Positions 1 through 8,662 of a stretch of 64,000 nucleotides of DNA are shown here, piece by piece. Every line of letters starts with the position of its first letter. The first letter of the stretch is position 1. Origin of the DNA: JASJAR01 sp039198225 (GTDB lineage: Bacteria > Pseudomonadota > Alphaproteobacteria > Rhodobacterales > Rhodobacteraceae); NCBI GenBank assembly GCA_039198225.1, contig JBCCTQ010000006.1, positions 83,849-147,848 of the forward strand. The letters run 5' to 3'. The notes under the pieces are model-generated. The model ran no database searches. It was not told where the DNA came from and saw only the letters and a program-made list of their open reading frames with translations. Position numbers and translations under genes: made by a program.

Positions 1-201
1 TCCGCGCCCGACATTCCCATGGTCACCCTCGCCACCGCTCACCCGGCGAAATTCCCTGACGCAGTCGAAGCCGCCACCGGCCACCGCCCGCCTTTGCCGA
101 CACGTATGGCAGATCTTTTTGAACGGGCCGAACGGGTCACGCCGGTGCCGGACAATCTCAAGGCCATAGAAGCCGCAATAAGGGAAAGGCGGGCAGCATG
201 A
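1..201 (+). CDS. thrC: Threonine synthase, C-terminal end (5' part outside the window)
   Basis: The reading frame is open from base 1 and stops at 201. The 66 visible residues resemble the end of ThrC, with the 'ATAHPAKFPDAVEAATG' segment that closes the PLP fold. ThrC converts O-phosphohomoserine to threonine in the cytoplasm. The stop overlaps the start of the M16 peptidase gene by four bases (ATGA), so the two are probably translationally coupled. The thrC then M16-peptidase order is common in alphaproteobacteria. The catalytic lysine and PLP site lie upstream of the window and cannot be checked. Confidence 0.9.
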   Translation, partial: SAPDIPMVTLATAHPAKFPDAVEAATGHRPPLPTRMADLFERAERVTPVPDNLKAIEAAIRERRAA

Positions 202-1460
202 GCGTTTCCCTTACTCGATTGGACAACGGCGTCCGGGTTGTGACCGAGGCCATGCCGGGGCTCCATTCGGCGTCTGTCGGGGTCTGGATCGCCGCCGGAG
301 GGCGCCACGAAAAGCCTGAACAAAACGGCATCGCTCATTTTCTCGAACATATGGCCTTCAAAGGCACCGAGCGGCGCTCGGCCCTTGATATCGCCGAGGC
401 CATTGAAGATGTGGGGGGCTATATCAACGCCTATACGTCGCGGGAGATGACGGCCTATTACGCGCGTATCCTCGAAGGGGACGTGCCCCTTGCCCTCGAT
501 GTCTTGTCTGACATCGTGCTCAACCCAGTGTTCGATCCAAAGGAGATCGAGGTCGAACGCCACGTGATCCTCCAGGAGATTGGCCAAGCGCTCGACACGC
601 CGGACGATATCATTTTCGACTGGTTGCAAGAGGCGGCCTATCCCGACCAGGCCATGGGCCGGACGATCTTGGGCCCGGCCGAGCGTGTGGGCGCCTTTGG
701 CCGGGGCGATCTTGCGGGATTTGTCGCCGATCATTACCGCGCCGACAAAATCGTCGTTGCGGCCGCGGGTGCGATCGATCCCGACAAAGTGGTGCGGGCT
801 GCAGAAGAGGCTTTCGGCGGGCTCAAGGCAGGTAATCGCCTCGCACCGGAACCGGCTGCCTTTGCGGGGGGAGAACGGCGGGTCGAGAAAGACCTTGAAC
901 AGGCCCATATCGCCCTGGCGTTTGAAATGCCGAGCTATTCTGACCCTGAGATCTATGCCGCCCAAATCTATGCCACTGCCTTGGGCGGTGGGATGTCGTC
1001 GCGGCTCTTCCAGGAGATCCGGGAAAAGCGGGGCCTTTGCTACACGATCTACGCCCAGGCGGGCGCCTATGCCGATAGCGGGCTGATGACGATCTATGCC
1101 GGGACCAGCGGCGAGGAAGTGCGCGATTTGGCGGAACTTACGGTCGACGAGTTGCGGCGGGCGGGCGATGGCATGTCGCCCGAAGAGGTTGAGCGCGCGC
1201 GGGCGCAGATCAAGGCGGGGCTTTTGATGGGGCTCGAGAGCCCGTCGAACCGGGCCGAGCGACTGGCGCGGATGGTCGCGATCTGGGACCGGGTGCCGCC
1301 GATCAGTGAGACGATCGAGAAGATCGAAGCGGTGACGGGCGAAGATATCCGGGCCCTCGGCGCACGGGTTGCTTCAGGGGCCGGCGGGGCGATGGCGCTT
1401 TATGGTCAGGTGGGGCAGGCGCCGGCCCTTCCTGAGCTGGCCGCCCGTCTCGCGGCCTGA
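198..1460 (+). CDS. M16 family zinc metallopeptidase (processing-peptidase-like)
   Basis: A 420-residue protein of the pitrilysin/mitochondrial processing peptidase family. The inverted zinc motif HFLEH is at residues 47-51, in the 'GIAHFLEHMAFKGT' context typical of bacterial homologues of the beta subunit. The C-terminal half has the 'REKRGLCYTIYA' segment of the second M16 domain. There is no signal peptide, so it is probably cytoplasmic. The start overlaps the end of thrC by four bases and the stop overlaps the next ORF by one base, which suggests a three-gene operon. The substrate cannot be read from the sequence. Confidence 0.93.
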   Translation: MSVSLTRLDNGVRVVTEAMPGLHSASVGVWIAAGGRHEKPEQNGIAHFLEHMAFKGTERRSALDIAEAIEDVGGYINAYTSREMTAYYARILEGDVPLALDVLSDIVLNPVFDPKEIEVERHVILQEIGQALDTPDDIIFDWLQEAAYPDQAMGRTILGPAERVGAFGRGDLAGFVADHYRADKIVVAAAGAIDPDKVVRAAEEAFGGLKAGNRLAPEPAAFAGGERRVEKDLEQAHIALAFEMPSYSDPEIYAAQIYATALGGGMSSRLFQEIREKRGLCYTIYAQAGAYADSGLMTIYAGTSGEEVRDLAELTVDELRRAGDGMSPEEVERARAQIKAGLLMGLESPSNRAERLARMVAIWDRVPPISETIEKIEAVTGEDIRALGARVASGAGGAMALYGQVGQAPALPELAARLAA

Positions 1461-2044
1461 TGCTGACGCTCCGCCGGCGCGTCCGGCTTGAAACCGAGCG
1501 ATTGAGCCTGCGGCCGCCGGCCCATACCGATCACCGGGCATGGTCGAGCCTCAGGCGGGAAAGCGAGGCTTTTCTCGTGCCCTGGGAGCCGACCTGGGCG
1601 CGGGATCACCTGACGCGAAAAGCCTTCACCAACCGGGTCTATTGGGCAAACAGAGCCATTGCGGCCGGGTCGGCATTGCCGCTCTTTTTGGTGCGGCGGG
1701 ATAATGAGGCGATGGTCGGGGCGATCACGCTCGACAATATCCGGCGGGGCCCGGCCCAGTCGGGCACGCTCGGCTATTGGATTGGGGCGGGATATGCCCG
1801 CCAGGGCTATATGGCCGAAGCCATTGAGTCGGTCGTGCACCACGCCTTTCACCAGTTGGATCTCTCCCGGGTCGAGGCGGCGTGCCTCCCTGAGAACACC
1901 GCCTCGCGTGGCCTCTTGGAAAAGTCGGGCTTCAAATATGAAGGCGTGGCGCAAAGCTTTCTTCAGATCAACGGCCGATGGCGGAACCACGTTCTCTACG
2001 CCAACCTTCGCAACGACCGGCGTGGCAAAGCGGAAACGGACTAA
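1460..2044 (+). CDS. GNAT family N-acetyltransferase (RimJ/RimL-like)
   Basis: A 194-residue acetyltransferase. It opens with 'LETERLSLRPP', typical of RimJ/RimL-type enzymes. The acetyl-CoA binding loop is seen in 'GYWIGAGYARQGYMAEAI', and a C-terminal 'PENTASRGLLEKSGF' segment is the family hallmark. RimJ relatives acetylate N-terminal amines of ribosomal proteins; the real acceptor here is unknown. The ATG overlaps the TGA of the M16 gene by one base (TGATG), so it is the last gene of the thrC operon. Two perfect hairpins follow the stop. Confidence 0.9.
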   Translation: MLTLRRRVRLETERLSLRPPAHTDHRAWSSLRRESEAFLVPWEPTWARDHLTRKAFTNRVYWANRAIAAGSALPLFLVRRDNEAMVGAITLDNIRRGPAQSGTLGYWIGAGYARQGYMAEAIESVVHHAFHQLDLSRVEAACLPENTASRGLLEKSGFKYEGVAQSFLQINGRWRNHVLYANLRNDRRGKAETD

Positions 2045-2046
2045 AG

Positions 2047-2093
2047 CGATTTCTGCTCGCAGAAATCGGCCCGAAAACCGCACGCGGTTTTCG
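2047..2093. repeat. Two tandem perfect hairpins between convergent genes
   Basis: Hairpin 1 pairs 2047-2055 with 2060-2068, a 9-bp stem with a 4-base loop. Hairpin 2 pairs 2072-2080 with 2085-2093, again 9 bp with a 4-base loop. They sit between the converging GNAT and bciA genes. There is no clear T-run on either side. They may act as a bidirectional terminator or be a small palindromic repeat element. Confidence 0.6.
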
Positions 2094-2101
2094 CCCCCCG
2101 C

Positions 2102-3046
2102 CTAAAACACGGCATGGGCGCCGAGCCCGGCAGTGGTATCTCCAGCCAAGAGCGCGCGGTAATGGTCCTTCAGGGTGTCGGTCCCGAATTCCGGGGTCGT
2201 GTCCGCATCGTAGCGACCGGTCTCGGGGTTCAAAGCCAACATAGATTCCGTGCCGTAATAGCGACCGATCCGGGCGAAATCGGCCTTGGCGCGGAGCGAG
2301 GGGCTCACGCTGCCAGCCAGTGAAAGCCCCGCGATCACCGCGTCCATGACTGCGACCGGCACCCGGCGGATGGGCACGGTTCGGCCGAGGAGTTCTTCCA
2401 AAATCCGCACTTGGTCGAGGGGGGTGATCGCCGGACCCGGGCCCCCAATCGGGAGTATTTTCCCCTGGCGTCTTGGATCGGTGAGGCAGGAGGCGAGAAA
2501 CGCGCCGAGATCGCGGTCCGATATGGGCTTTGCAGCGGTGAGATCGCCACGGCCGAACACGAGGAAAGGCTTTCCGTCGGCGACACGCGACACCTGGCCC
2601 GAGAGCGACTTGAAAAACGCCGTTGGTCGGACAATCGACCAGGTCAACGGTGCGGCTTGAAGCTCGGCCTCGAAGGCGAGCTTCGCGTGTTGGAACGGAA
2701 GCTTCGGCTTTTGGACGCAGAGGGCCGACAGCAGAACGAAATGGGACGCCCCAGCCTCCAATGCCGCGGCGAGGGCTGTCGAGTGGGCGCGGTGATCGAT
2801 CTCGGCGGCCTCGGCCGGCGCGCCGGTCCGAGATGCAAGACAGGAGACGATAGCTTCCGGACGGGACGCAATGATCGCCGCGCTGAAAGGCTCGGGCATG
2901 GTCGCTTCTGCCCGGTGGGTCTCGGTGCCGGGCAGGGGATCCGCGCCGGGTCGGATCACCGTTGCGCCCTCATTGCCCGCCGCCAAGAGGCTCGCCGCTG
3001 CGGCCCGACCCGCGGTCCCCGTCGCCCCCAAAAGGGTGACGCGCAT
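2102..3046 (-). CDS. bciA: Divinyl (proto)chlorophyllide 8-vinyl reductase, BciA type
   Basis: A 314-residue NAD(P)-binding protein of the atypical SDR fold, with the N-terminal Rossmann motif GATGTAG at residues 7-13. Signature segments of BciA are present: 'HFVLLSALCVQKP' at 102-114, 'RPTAFFKSLSGQV' at 140-152, 'LPIGGPGPAITP' near 198-209, 'ARIGRYYGTESML' in the C-terminal third and 'TPEFGTDTL' near the end. BciA reduces the C8 vinyl group of divinyl chlorophyllide with NADPH during (bacterio)chlorophyll synthesis. The start overlaps the stop of the upstream FAD oxidase by one base (TAATG). No other photosynthesis gene is in the window. An unrelated NmrA-like reductase is possible, but the signature match argues against it. 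Confidence 0.88.
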   Translation of the reverse strand: MRVTLLGATGTAGRAAAASLLAAGNEGATVIRPGADPLPGTETHRAEATMPEPFSAAIIASRPEAIVSCLASRTGAPAEAAEIDHRAHSTALAAALEAGASHFVLLSALCVQKPKLPFQHAKLAFEAELQAAPLTWSIVRPTAFFKSLSGQVSRVADGKPFLVFGRGDLTAAKPISDRDLGAFLASCLTDPRRQGKILPIGGPGPAITPLDQVRILEELLGRTVPIRRVPVAVMDAVIAGLSLAGSVSPSLRAKADFARIGRYYGTESMLALNPETGRYDADTTPEFGTDTLKDHYRALLAGDTTAGLGAHAVF

Positions 3047-4482
3047 TAGGCGGTGTCCCGGGCCAACACTGCGCCGGGGTTCATGATACCCAAAGGATCG
3101 AGGGCGGCTTTGATGGCGCGCATCGCCCCCAGTCGCGCGGGGTCGCCGTAGCGTTCGAGATCACCCACTTTGAGCCGTCCGATCCCGTGCTCGGCGCTGA
3201 ACGTGCCGCCTTTGGCGACCGCTTGATCATGGACGATCCGGGTGAGCGCATGCCGCTGAGCGTCATATTCCTCGCGCCGCTCGCCCACACGCGGAAAGAG
3301 ATTGTAGTGGAGATTGCCGTCGCCCAGATGGCCGAAAGCGTTGATCCTGACCGGAGCCACCTCCGAGAGCAGGCGCCCCGTCTCCGCAAGAAAGGCGGGG
3401 ATCTCTGAAAGTGGGAGGGCGATGTCATGGGAGGCCACGGCGCCAATGGCGCGGTTCGCTTCGGGGATGCTCTCACGCATATGCCAGAGGGCTTGGCGCT
3501 GGGCTTCTGAAACCGCAATCACCCCGTCCGAGGTAAGCCCGGCCTCTGCGGCTTCGGCGAAAAGGTCTTCGAGCATGGCGGCGGCCGTTTGGCCGGGCGA
3601 TGTGCCCAATTCGACCAAGACCGACCAATTGGGTGCCGGGTCGAACGGTGCTTTCGCGGGAAGCCCCGCCTCGGCTAGAAAACCCAAGCCCACGCCCGAG
3701 ATCAGTTCAAAGGCCGAGATGGTGCCGCCGAGTGTCGCTGTGGCCCGCTCAAAGAGCGCCAGCGCGGCCTCGGGCGTGTCGACCACCAACATTGCCGTGG
3801 CGATCTCCGCAGGCGGGGTGACGAGACGGAGGCTCGCCGCGGTGATGAGCCCCAGCGTACCTTCGGCTCCGATCAAAAGATGGCGGAGGTCGTAGCCGGT
3901 ATTGTCCTTTCTAAGGCGCTTCAGCCCATGGAGGATCTCGCCGTTTGGCAAGACAGCTTCAATGCCAAGTGCGAGCTCCCTTGCATTGCCGTAGCGGACC
4001 ACATTGAGGCCACCGGAATTGACCGCTAGGGCCCCGCCGATCCGGGCCGATCCTTCGGAGGCGTAGCTGAGAGGAAAGAGACGCCCGGCTTCGGTGGCGG
4101 CTTCTTGGATGCGCGCCAGCGTTGCTCCGGCCTCGACCACGATCACGCCTTCTTCCGGATAGACGCCCCGGATCCTTTCCATCCGCTCAAAAGAGATCAC
4201 CAAAGGGAGGGGGCCGTCTGCCATCACCTGGCCGGCCACGAGGCCAGTACCGCCGCCATAGGGCACCACGCCGACCCGCGCATCCGCGGCCAATGCAACG
4301 GTCTTTGCGACCTCCTCTGTGGATGTCGGCGCGATCACGGCCCCGGCGTGACCTCTCCAACGGCCACGCGGTTCTTCCAGATATTTCGGCGCGATCTCAC
4401 GAAACGCCGCGACCCCGATCTCCGTGCGGAGACGGTTGAGAAAGGCGTCGGTCACCGGATTGAGCATAGGGGCTTCAACCAT
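3046..4482 (-). CDS. FAD-linked oxidase, D-lactate dehydrogenase/GlcD-like
   Basis: About 478 residues with an N-terminal FAD_binding_4 (PCMH) domain and a C-terminal FAD-oxidase_C domain. The FAD loop is seen in 'PYGGGTGLVAGQ', and the family motif 'SAEHGIGRLK' lies near the C terminus. Relatives oxidise D-2-hydroxyacids (D-lactate, glycolate, 2-hydroxyglutarate) and pass electrons to quinone or cytochrome c. The open frame extends upstream to 4524, into the preceding gene. The ATG at 4482, just after the upstream stop, or the one at 4467, is more likely. It lies in a minus-strand operon between the MBL protein and bciA. The substrate cannot be decided from sequence. Confidence 0.88.
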   Translation of the reverse strand: MVEAPMLNPVTDAFLNRLRTEIGVAAFREIAPKYLEEPRGRWRGHAGAVIAPTSTEEVAKTVALAADARVGVVPYGGGTGLVAGQVMADGPLPLVISFERMERIRGVYPEEGVIVVEAGATLARIQEAATEAGRLFPLSYASEGSARIGGALAVNSGGLNVVRYGNARELALGIEAVLPNGEILHGLKRLRKDNTGYDLRHLLIGAEGTLGLITAASLRLVTPPAEIATAMLVVDTPEAALALFERATATLGGTISAFELISGVGLGFLAEAGLPAKAPFDPAPNWSVLVELGTSPGQTAAAMLEDLFAEAAEAGLTSDGVIAVSEAQRQALWHMRESIPEANRAIGAVASHDIALPLSEIPAFLAETGRLLSEVAPVRINAFGHLGDGNLHYNLFPRVGERREEYDAQRHALTRIVHDQAVAKGGTFSAEHGIGRLKVGDLERYGDPARLGAMRAIKAALDPLGIMNPGAVLARDTA

Positions 4483-4502
4483 GCCCGTCCGGGGCGGACA
4501 AG

Positions 4503-5333
4503 TCACTCCGGTGCGCTGAGCCATTCCGGTTCGAGCACCATGACCGTCGGGCGGCTGGGCAAGGATCGGAGCGAGAGCTCAATGCTTGGCCCGCCCACAC
4601 GTTCAACGGCGAATTCATCGCTCACGTTGCTGAGAAACGTCTCAAGCCCGGCCCGCTCGAACCAATGCATCGGGATGACGACCGACGACTTGAGGCGCCG
4701 GACGATCTCGCTGACCGTCGGTGTGTCGATGGTAAGACCCCCATCGACGGGCACCATCACCACATCAAGCCGGCCAATGGCCGTATAATGGGCATCTGTG
4801 AGCGCATGGTGGAGATGGCCAAGATGCCCGACGCAGAGCCCGGCCACTTCGAAAATGAACACGGAATTGTTGTCATCGGCCGGGGCCGCCCAGGCGCGCA
4901 CGTCCGTTGTGACATTGCGGATCAGCATGTCACCGACTTCGAGGTGATGGTCGGCCGGCACCCCATCGGCATCTTTCCAGCCTTGCAGCACATGGGGGAT
5001 GCGGGGATCGGGACTGGCGGTCCAATGGGTATTGTGGGCGTTGTTCATCGTGGCCGCGTCCGGTGCGAAATCGACCGCACCGAGAAAGCCCGAATAATCG
5101 GTGACCGCCGAACGGCCTTCGGGGCTTTGGATCAAAAACATCGAATGGGAGACGTAGCTGATCCGCGCGGTGAATTCTTCGAGTGGGTCGGACCAGCTTG
5201 CCTTTTGGAGATATTCCAGCCCCGGAGCCCGTTCGGCGATCGCAAAGCAATGGCTCGGACGGCGCTCTCGGTCTTGTGCGGTGCTACCGGTCGCGACCGC
5301 CAGCAAGAATGTGACAAGAATGGTGAGCCGCAT
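4503..5333 (-). CDS. Exported metallo-beta-lactamase-fold protein (UlaG-like)
   Basis: A 276-residue protein with an N-terminal signal peptide ending near 'ATGSTAQ'. The fold is suggested by 'DYSGFLGAVD', a 'NNAHNTHW' segment where the HxHxDH metal motif is expected, and 'GHLGHLHH', typical of UlaG-like members. The first metal motif looks degenerate: only two of the usual histidines are visible and the aspartate is replaced. The ATG at 5333 is preferred over 5339 because GAGG lies about six bases upstream of it. It is the first gene of the operon leading to the FAD oxidase and bciA. The function is unknown. Confidence 0.75.
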   Translation of the reverse strand: MRLTILVTFLLAVATGSTAQDRERRPSHCFAIAERAPGLEYLQKASWSDPLEEFTARISYVSHSMFLIQSPEGRSAVTDYSGFLGAVDFAPDAATMNNAHNTHWTASPDPRIPHVLQGWKDADGVPADHHLEVGDMLIRNVTTDVRAWAAPADDNNSVFIFEVAGLCVGHLGHLHHALTDAHYTAIGRLDVVMVPVDGGLTIDTPTVSEIVRRLKSSVVIPMHWFERAGLETFLSNVSDEFAVERVGGPSIELSLRSLPSRPTVMVLEPEWLSAPE

Positions 5334-5532
5334 TGTCATCCCTCAATCAACAATAGGACGAGTTTAGAGCCGATCGGCGCGACGTCAGCGGCGAATGTGC
5401 GGCAAGACGCTTTTCTTTGGCAAAATTGAGCATTTTGCCGGGCGGAAGCGCCCCCATTGCCCAGATTTGACCACAATTGCGCGCCATAGGTGTTCGTCAA
5501 GACGGGGGCGCGATCCCACAGGGGATGGTGAC

Positions 5533-6345
5533 ATGCAAAGAAAAGCCTTCTGGGGCGTGACAGGGATCTCGGCGGCGACGGCATTTGTCGCGGGCGGCGG
5601 CGGTCCCGTGGATACCCTCAATTGGTTGGCCGATCTTTGCCTGACGGGGACGGCCGACGGTGCCATGGACGGCGAAATGCCGATGATTGCCATGGAGATG
5701 GAAAACCACCGAGCGCATATCCTCGAACGCCTCGCCCCTGGGCTTAGTATAATTGGAGGTGCAATGGTGGTCGCTGGATTTTTGCCTGAGGAAGGGGATA
5801 TCGGCGGTCTGGCCGCGGATCCGGATAAGATACTCGCCGCTATGACTTACGTGGCCAATGCAACCGGTGGCGTAGACGCCAACGACTTACGGGCCACGGT
5901 CGAGGCTACGACCGGAATGGAATTGAGCGAAGAAGACGCTTTGCTGGCCATGGACGTCTATAGCGGCGCGGCCAGACCCGAGCACCTGGCTTGGATTGCC
6001 GAAGGCGAGACGGGCCTTGCGCGCGACGTCATTATGCGCGCCGCACTGAAGGTCGGCTGGATCCACGGCGAATTCAGCGAAAGCGGTCTCGCGATGATTG
6101 CCCAAATGGCTGAGGTCATGGAGCTTGGTGGCGACGATCTGGCTTTGCTCTTTTGGGAGGCGACCGCCCCGCCGGATGCGGCCACCGAGCCTGCGCCCGC
6201 CGACGCGGCCCAAGCGCAACTTGCGGCCGAGCCCGAACCACGTCCCGCAGCCGTCGCTGCGGCTCAACCTGACCCACAACCCCGTCCGGATCCCTTCGAT
6301 CGGCTCCGGGCCCGGCGCGAAGCCGGACAATTGGCTTGCGCTTAA
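5533..6345 (+). CDS. TerB-like helical domain protein with Ala/Pro-rich tail
   Basis: A 270-residue protein. The start at 5533 is chosen for the GGGGATGG sequence just upstream; an in-frame start at 5395 would add 46 unconvincing residues. It begins with a short hydrophobic glycine-rich segment. Two helical repeats follow (roughly residues 85-200, with 'DPDKILAAMTYVANATGGVD' and 'RAALKVGWIHGEFSESG'). Their spacing resembles the TerB/DjlA-type metal-binding fold found in tellurite-resistance and envelope stress proteins. The last 65 residues are rich in alanine, proline and glutamate and look disordered. The TerB assignment is inference; the function is unknown. Confidence 0.6.
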   Translation: MQRKAFWGVTGISAATAFVAGGGGPVDTLNWLADLCLTGTADGAMDGEMPMIAMEMENHRAHILERLAPGLSIIGGAMVVAGFLPEEGDIGGLAADPDKILAAMTYVANATGGVDANDLRATVEATTGMELSEEDALLAMDVYSGAARPEHLAWIAEGETGLARDVIMRAALKVGWIHGEFSESGLAMIAQMAEVMELGGDDLALLFWEATAPPDAATEPAPADAAQAQLAAEPEPRPAAVAAAQPDPQPRPDPFDRLRARREAGQLACA

Positions 6346-6383
6346 AGACAACCCAAATCCGAAACCAAAAAGAGCAGTTCTCG

Positions 6384-6866
6384 ATGCGTACTATTCTAGC
6401 CCTCTCTTTGGCCTTGGCCGCCCTGCCGGCCTCGGCCCATGAGTTTAAGATCGCCGATCTCGTGATCGGCCATCCCTTCGCCACGCCCACAACAGCCAGC
6501 GCCAAAGCTGGAGCGGGCTACATGGAGATTACCAATCGTGGCGATACGCCGGATCGCCTGGTTGCCGTCGAGGCGGCCTTTCCCCAGGTGATGCTCCATG
6601 CGTCCGTCGAAAAGGACGGTGTGGCGCGGATGGTGCATCTCCATGAAGGCGTTGAGCTTTTGCCGGGCGAGACAGTGCGCTTCGCACCGGGCGGGCTCCA
6701 CGTGATGTTTATGGGGCTGAAGGGCGATCCCTTCGAGGACGGGGAGAAAGTGCCGGCCACGCTGGTTTTTGAAAAAGCCGGTCGGCTCGATGTGACGTTC
6801 AATGTCGAGAAGGTGGCCATGAAGGAAATGGACCACTCCATGCACGGTATGGCCTCGGGAAGTTAA
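6384..6866 (+). CDS. Periplasmic copper chaperone PCuAC
   Basis: A 160-residue protein with a signal peptide (cleavage near 'PASAHE'). The PCuAC/DUF461 copper site is visible as 'MLHASV', 'VHLHEG' and 'GLHVMFMGL', giving the methionine and histidine ligands of the family. A His/Met-rich tail, 'MDHSMHGM', probably binds extra copper. PCuAC delivers Cu(I) to the CuA/CuB sites of cytochrome oxidases. The ATG at 6384 is chosen over 6336 because the signal peptide starts there. SCO follows four bases later, forming the usual PCuAC-SCO pair, which fits the aa3 oxidase gene ctaD at 58.5 kb. Confidence 0.9.
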   Translation: MRTILALSLALAALPASAHEFKIADLVIGHPFATPTTASAKAGAGYMEITNRGDTPDRLVAVEAAFPQVMLHASVEKDGVARMVHLHEGVELLPGETVRFAPGGLHVMFMGLKGDPFEDGEKVPATLVFEKAGRLDVTFNVEKVAMKEMDHSMHGMASGS

Positions 6867-6870
6867 ACGC

Positions 6871-7479
6871 ATGCCAAAGCCAATTATGATTGCGGGCGGC
6901 GGTGTTGCAGCCTTGGGAGGCCTCGCCTTTGCCGTGAGCGCGGTGATCGCGCCGGCCGATCGGTTCGCCGATTGCCGGACGGTTACTGTTACAGAGCCCC
7001 TCGGCACCTCGTTTACGCTCACCGACACCACAGGACGCCGGGTGACCGACCAAGAAGTGTTCGCAAAGCCGACGCTTCTCTATTTCGGCTACACGTTCTG
7101 CCCCGATGTCTGCCCGATCGACAATGGGCGCAATGCGGCTGCGGTGGATCTGATGGCAGAGGACGGGGTCGAAGCGCAGCCGGTTTTTGTCACCATCGAT
7201 CCTGAACGCGACGATGTGGAATTGCTGGCCGAATACACGGCCGCCTTCCATGACGACATGATCGGGTTGACCGGGTCCGTGGAAGAGATCCGTGAGGTGC
7301 AAGCCGCGTACAAGTCGTTCTCATCGCGCCAGGGGGACGACCCCGAATACTACCTCGTCGACCACTCGACCTTCACCTATCTGGTGCTGCCCGGACACGG
7401 GTTCGTCGATCTTGTCAGCCGTAGCGAGGATGCCCAACAGGTGGCCGACCGCGCATCCTGTTTTGTGCGGAACGCGTAA
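6871..7479 (+). CDS. SCO1/SenC family copper protein for cytochrome oxidase assembly
   Basis: A 202-residue protein with an N-terminal membrane anchor and a thioredoxin fold. The copper-binding CxxxC motif is in 'YTFCPDVCP' and the distal histidine ligand is in 'YLVDHSTFTYLV'. SCO proteins load or reduce the CuA site of cytochrome c oxidase from the periplasmic face. It begins four bases after the PCuAC stop, so the two are almost certainly cotranscribed. The length is normal for the family and no key residue is missing. Confidence 0.93.
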   Translation: MPKPIMIAGGGVAALGGLAFAVSAVIAPADRFADCRTVTVTEPLGTSFTLTDTTGRRVTDQEVFAKPTLLYFGYTFCPDVCPIDNGRNAAAVDLMAEDGVEAQPVFVTIDPERDDVELLAEYTAAFHDDMIGLTGSVEEIREVQAAYKSFSSRQGDDPEYYLVDHSTFTYLVLPGHGFVDLVSRSEDAQQVADRASCFVRNA

Positions 7480-7580
7480 CGGTCAAAGGCCGTTTGCAGG
7501 GAAATCCAAGCGAAGATGGCAGGCTGCCATGTGCGAAGCTTTGACTGGACTGGCCTACCCTGAAGGCCGTTCCGCCAGGG

Positions 7581-8567
7581 TCACAGCATTGACGGCACGA
7601 CCAGATCCGGCGGCCGGTGGCCGTCATCGAAGGTTTTGATATTGATCAGAACCTTCTCTCCCATCTCGACCCGCGCCTCTTGGGTGGCCGAGCCCATATG
7701 GGGCAAAAGGACGACATTGGGGAGCGCCCGGAGCCGCGGGTTCACGTCCACACCGTGCTCATAGACATCCAGGCCCGCCCCGGCCAATTCCCCCGCGCGA
7801 AGAAGGCGAGTTAGCGCGTTTTCGTCGATCACTTCGCCTCGTGACGTGTTCACCACCACGGCGGACGGTTTCATCAGTTTGAGACGCCGCGCATTCATCA
7901 GATGGAAAGTTGCCGGCGTATGGGGGCAATTGACCGACAGGATGTCGATCCGCGCGACCATCTGATCGAGGCTTTCCCAATAGGTCGCCCCAAGCTCCTG
8001 CTCGGTATCGGCATGGAGGCGGCGGCGGTTGTGATAGTGGATTTCAAGGCCGAAAGGCCGGGCCCGTTCCGCCACGGCGCGCCCGATCCGGCCCATGCCG
8101 AGAATGCCAAGCCTCTTCCCGCCGATCCGACCGCCGAGAAACGCCGTCGGTGCCCAGCCTTGCCATTCACCCTTTTGCATCGCGCCCATCCCTTCCGGGA
8201 GCCGGCGGATCGCAGCGAGCATCAGCGCCATAGTCATATCGGCCGTGTCTTCGGTCAGAACGCCGGGCGTGTTTGACACCAGGATCCCCCGCTGGCGGGC
8301 CGTGGCCACATCGATATGGTCAATGCCAGCACCGTAATTGGCGATGAGCTTCAGCCGTTCCCCGGCACCGGCGAGAAGACCCGCATCGATCTCGTCGGTC
8401 AGGCTCGGGACCAACACATCCGCTTGGGCGAGTGCGGCGGCCAGGGCATCGCGCGACATCGGCCGGTCGGTTTGGTTCAGCTCCACGTCGAAAAGCTCGC
8501 CCATGCGGGCTTCAACAGCGCTCGGTAAGCGTCGCGTGACAACCACGCTCAACCGTTTCTTAGCCAC
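7581..8567 (-). CDS. D-2-hydroxyacid dehydrogenase (glyoxylate/hydroxypyruvate reductase-like)
   Basis: A 328-residue NAD(P)-dependent enzyme with the D-isomer 2-hydroxyacid dehydrogenase layout. The Rossmann motif 'GILGMGRIGRAVAERA' is followed by 'VNTSRGEVIDENAL', and the catalytic histidine lies in 'LLPHMGSAT'. 'NYGAGIDHID' is the substrate-binding loop. Close relatives reduce glyoxylate or hydroxypyruvate in photorespiration-like or serine-cycle salvage. Convergent to the SCO gene and divergent from the SH3 protein gene, it appears monocistronic. Confidence 0.92.
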   Translation of the reverse strand: MAKKRLSVVVTRRLPSAVEARMGELFDVELNQTDRPMSRDALAAALAQADVLVPSLTDEIDAGLLAGAGERLKLIANYGAGIDHIDVATARQRGILVSNTPGVLTEDTADMTMALMLAAIRRLPEGMGAMQKGEWQGWAPTAFLGGRIGGKRLGILGMGRIGRAVAERARPFGLEIHYHNRRRLHADTEQELGATYWESLDQMVARIDILSVNCPHTPATFHLMNARRLKLMKPSAVVVNTSRGEVIDENALTRLLRAGELAGAGLDVYEHGVDVNPRLRALPNVVLLPHMGSATQEARVEMGEKVLINIKTFDDGHRPPDLVVPSML

Positions 8568-8662
8568 GCCGTGCCTCCCCTGGGACTATCATTGCCGCCC
8601 GTTATCGGGCATGTTCGCAAGAGAAACGGCGCGGCACAAGCGCACGAACGGGCAGTGGCACA

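Noticed and set aside
39..965. 308-codon frame on the minus strand under the M16 peptidase gene
   Set aside because: It is antisense to a clear family member, low-complexity and has no recognisable domain.
2446..2470. GGGAGTATTTTCCCC resembling the REP-like element at 38.8 kb
   Set aside because: It lies inside the bciA coding sequence and only the short core matches.
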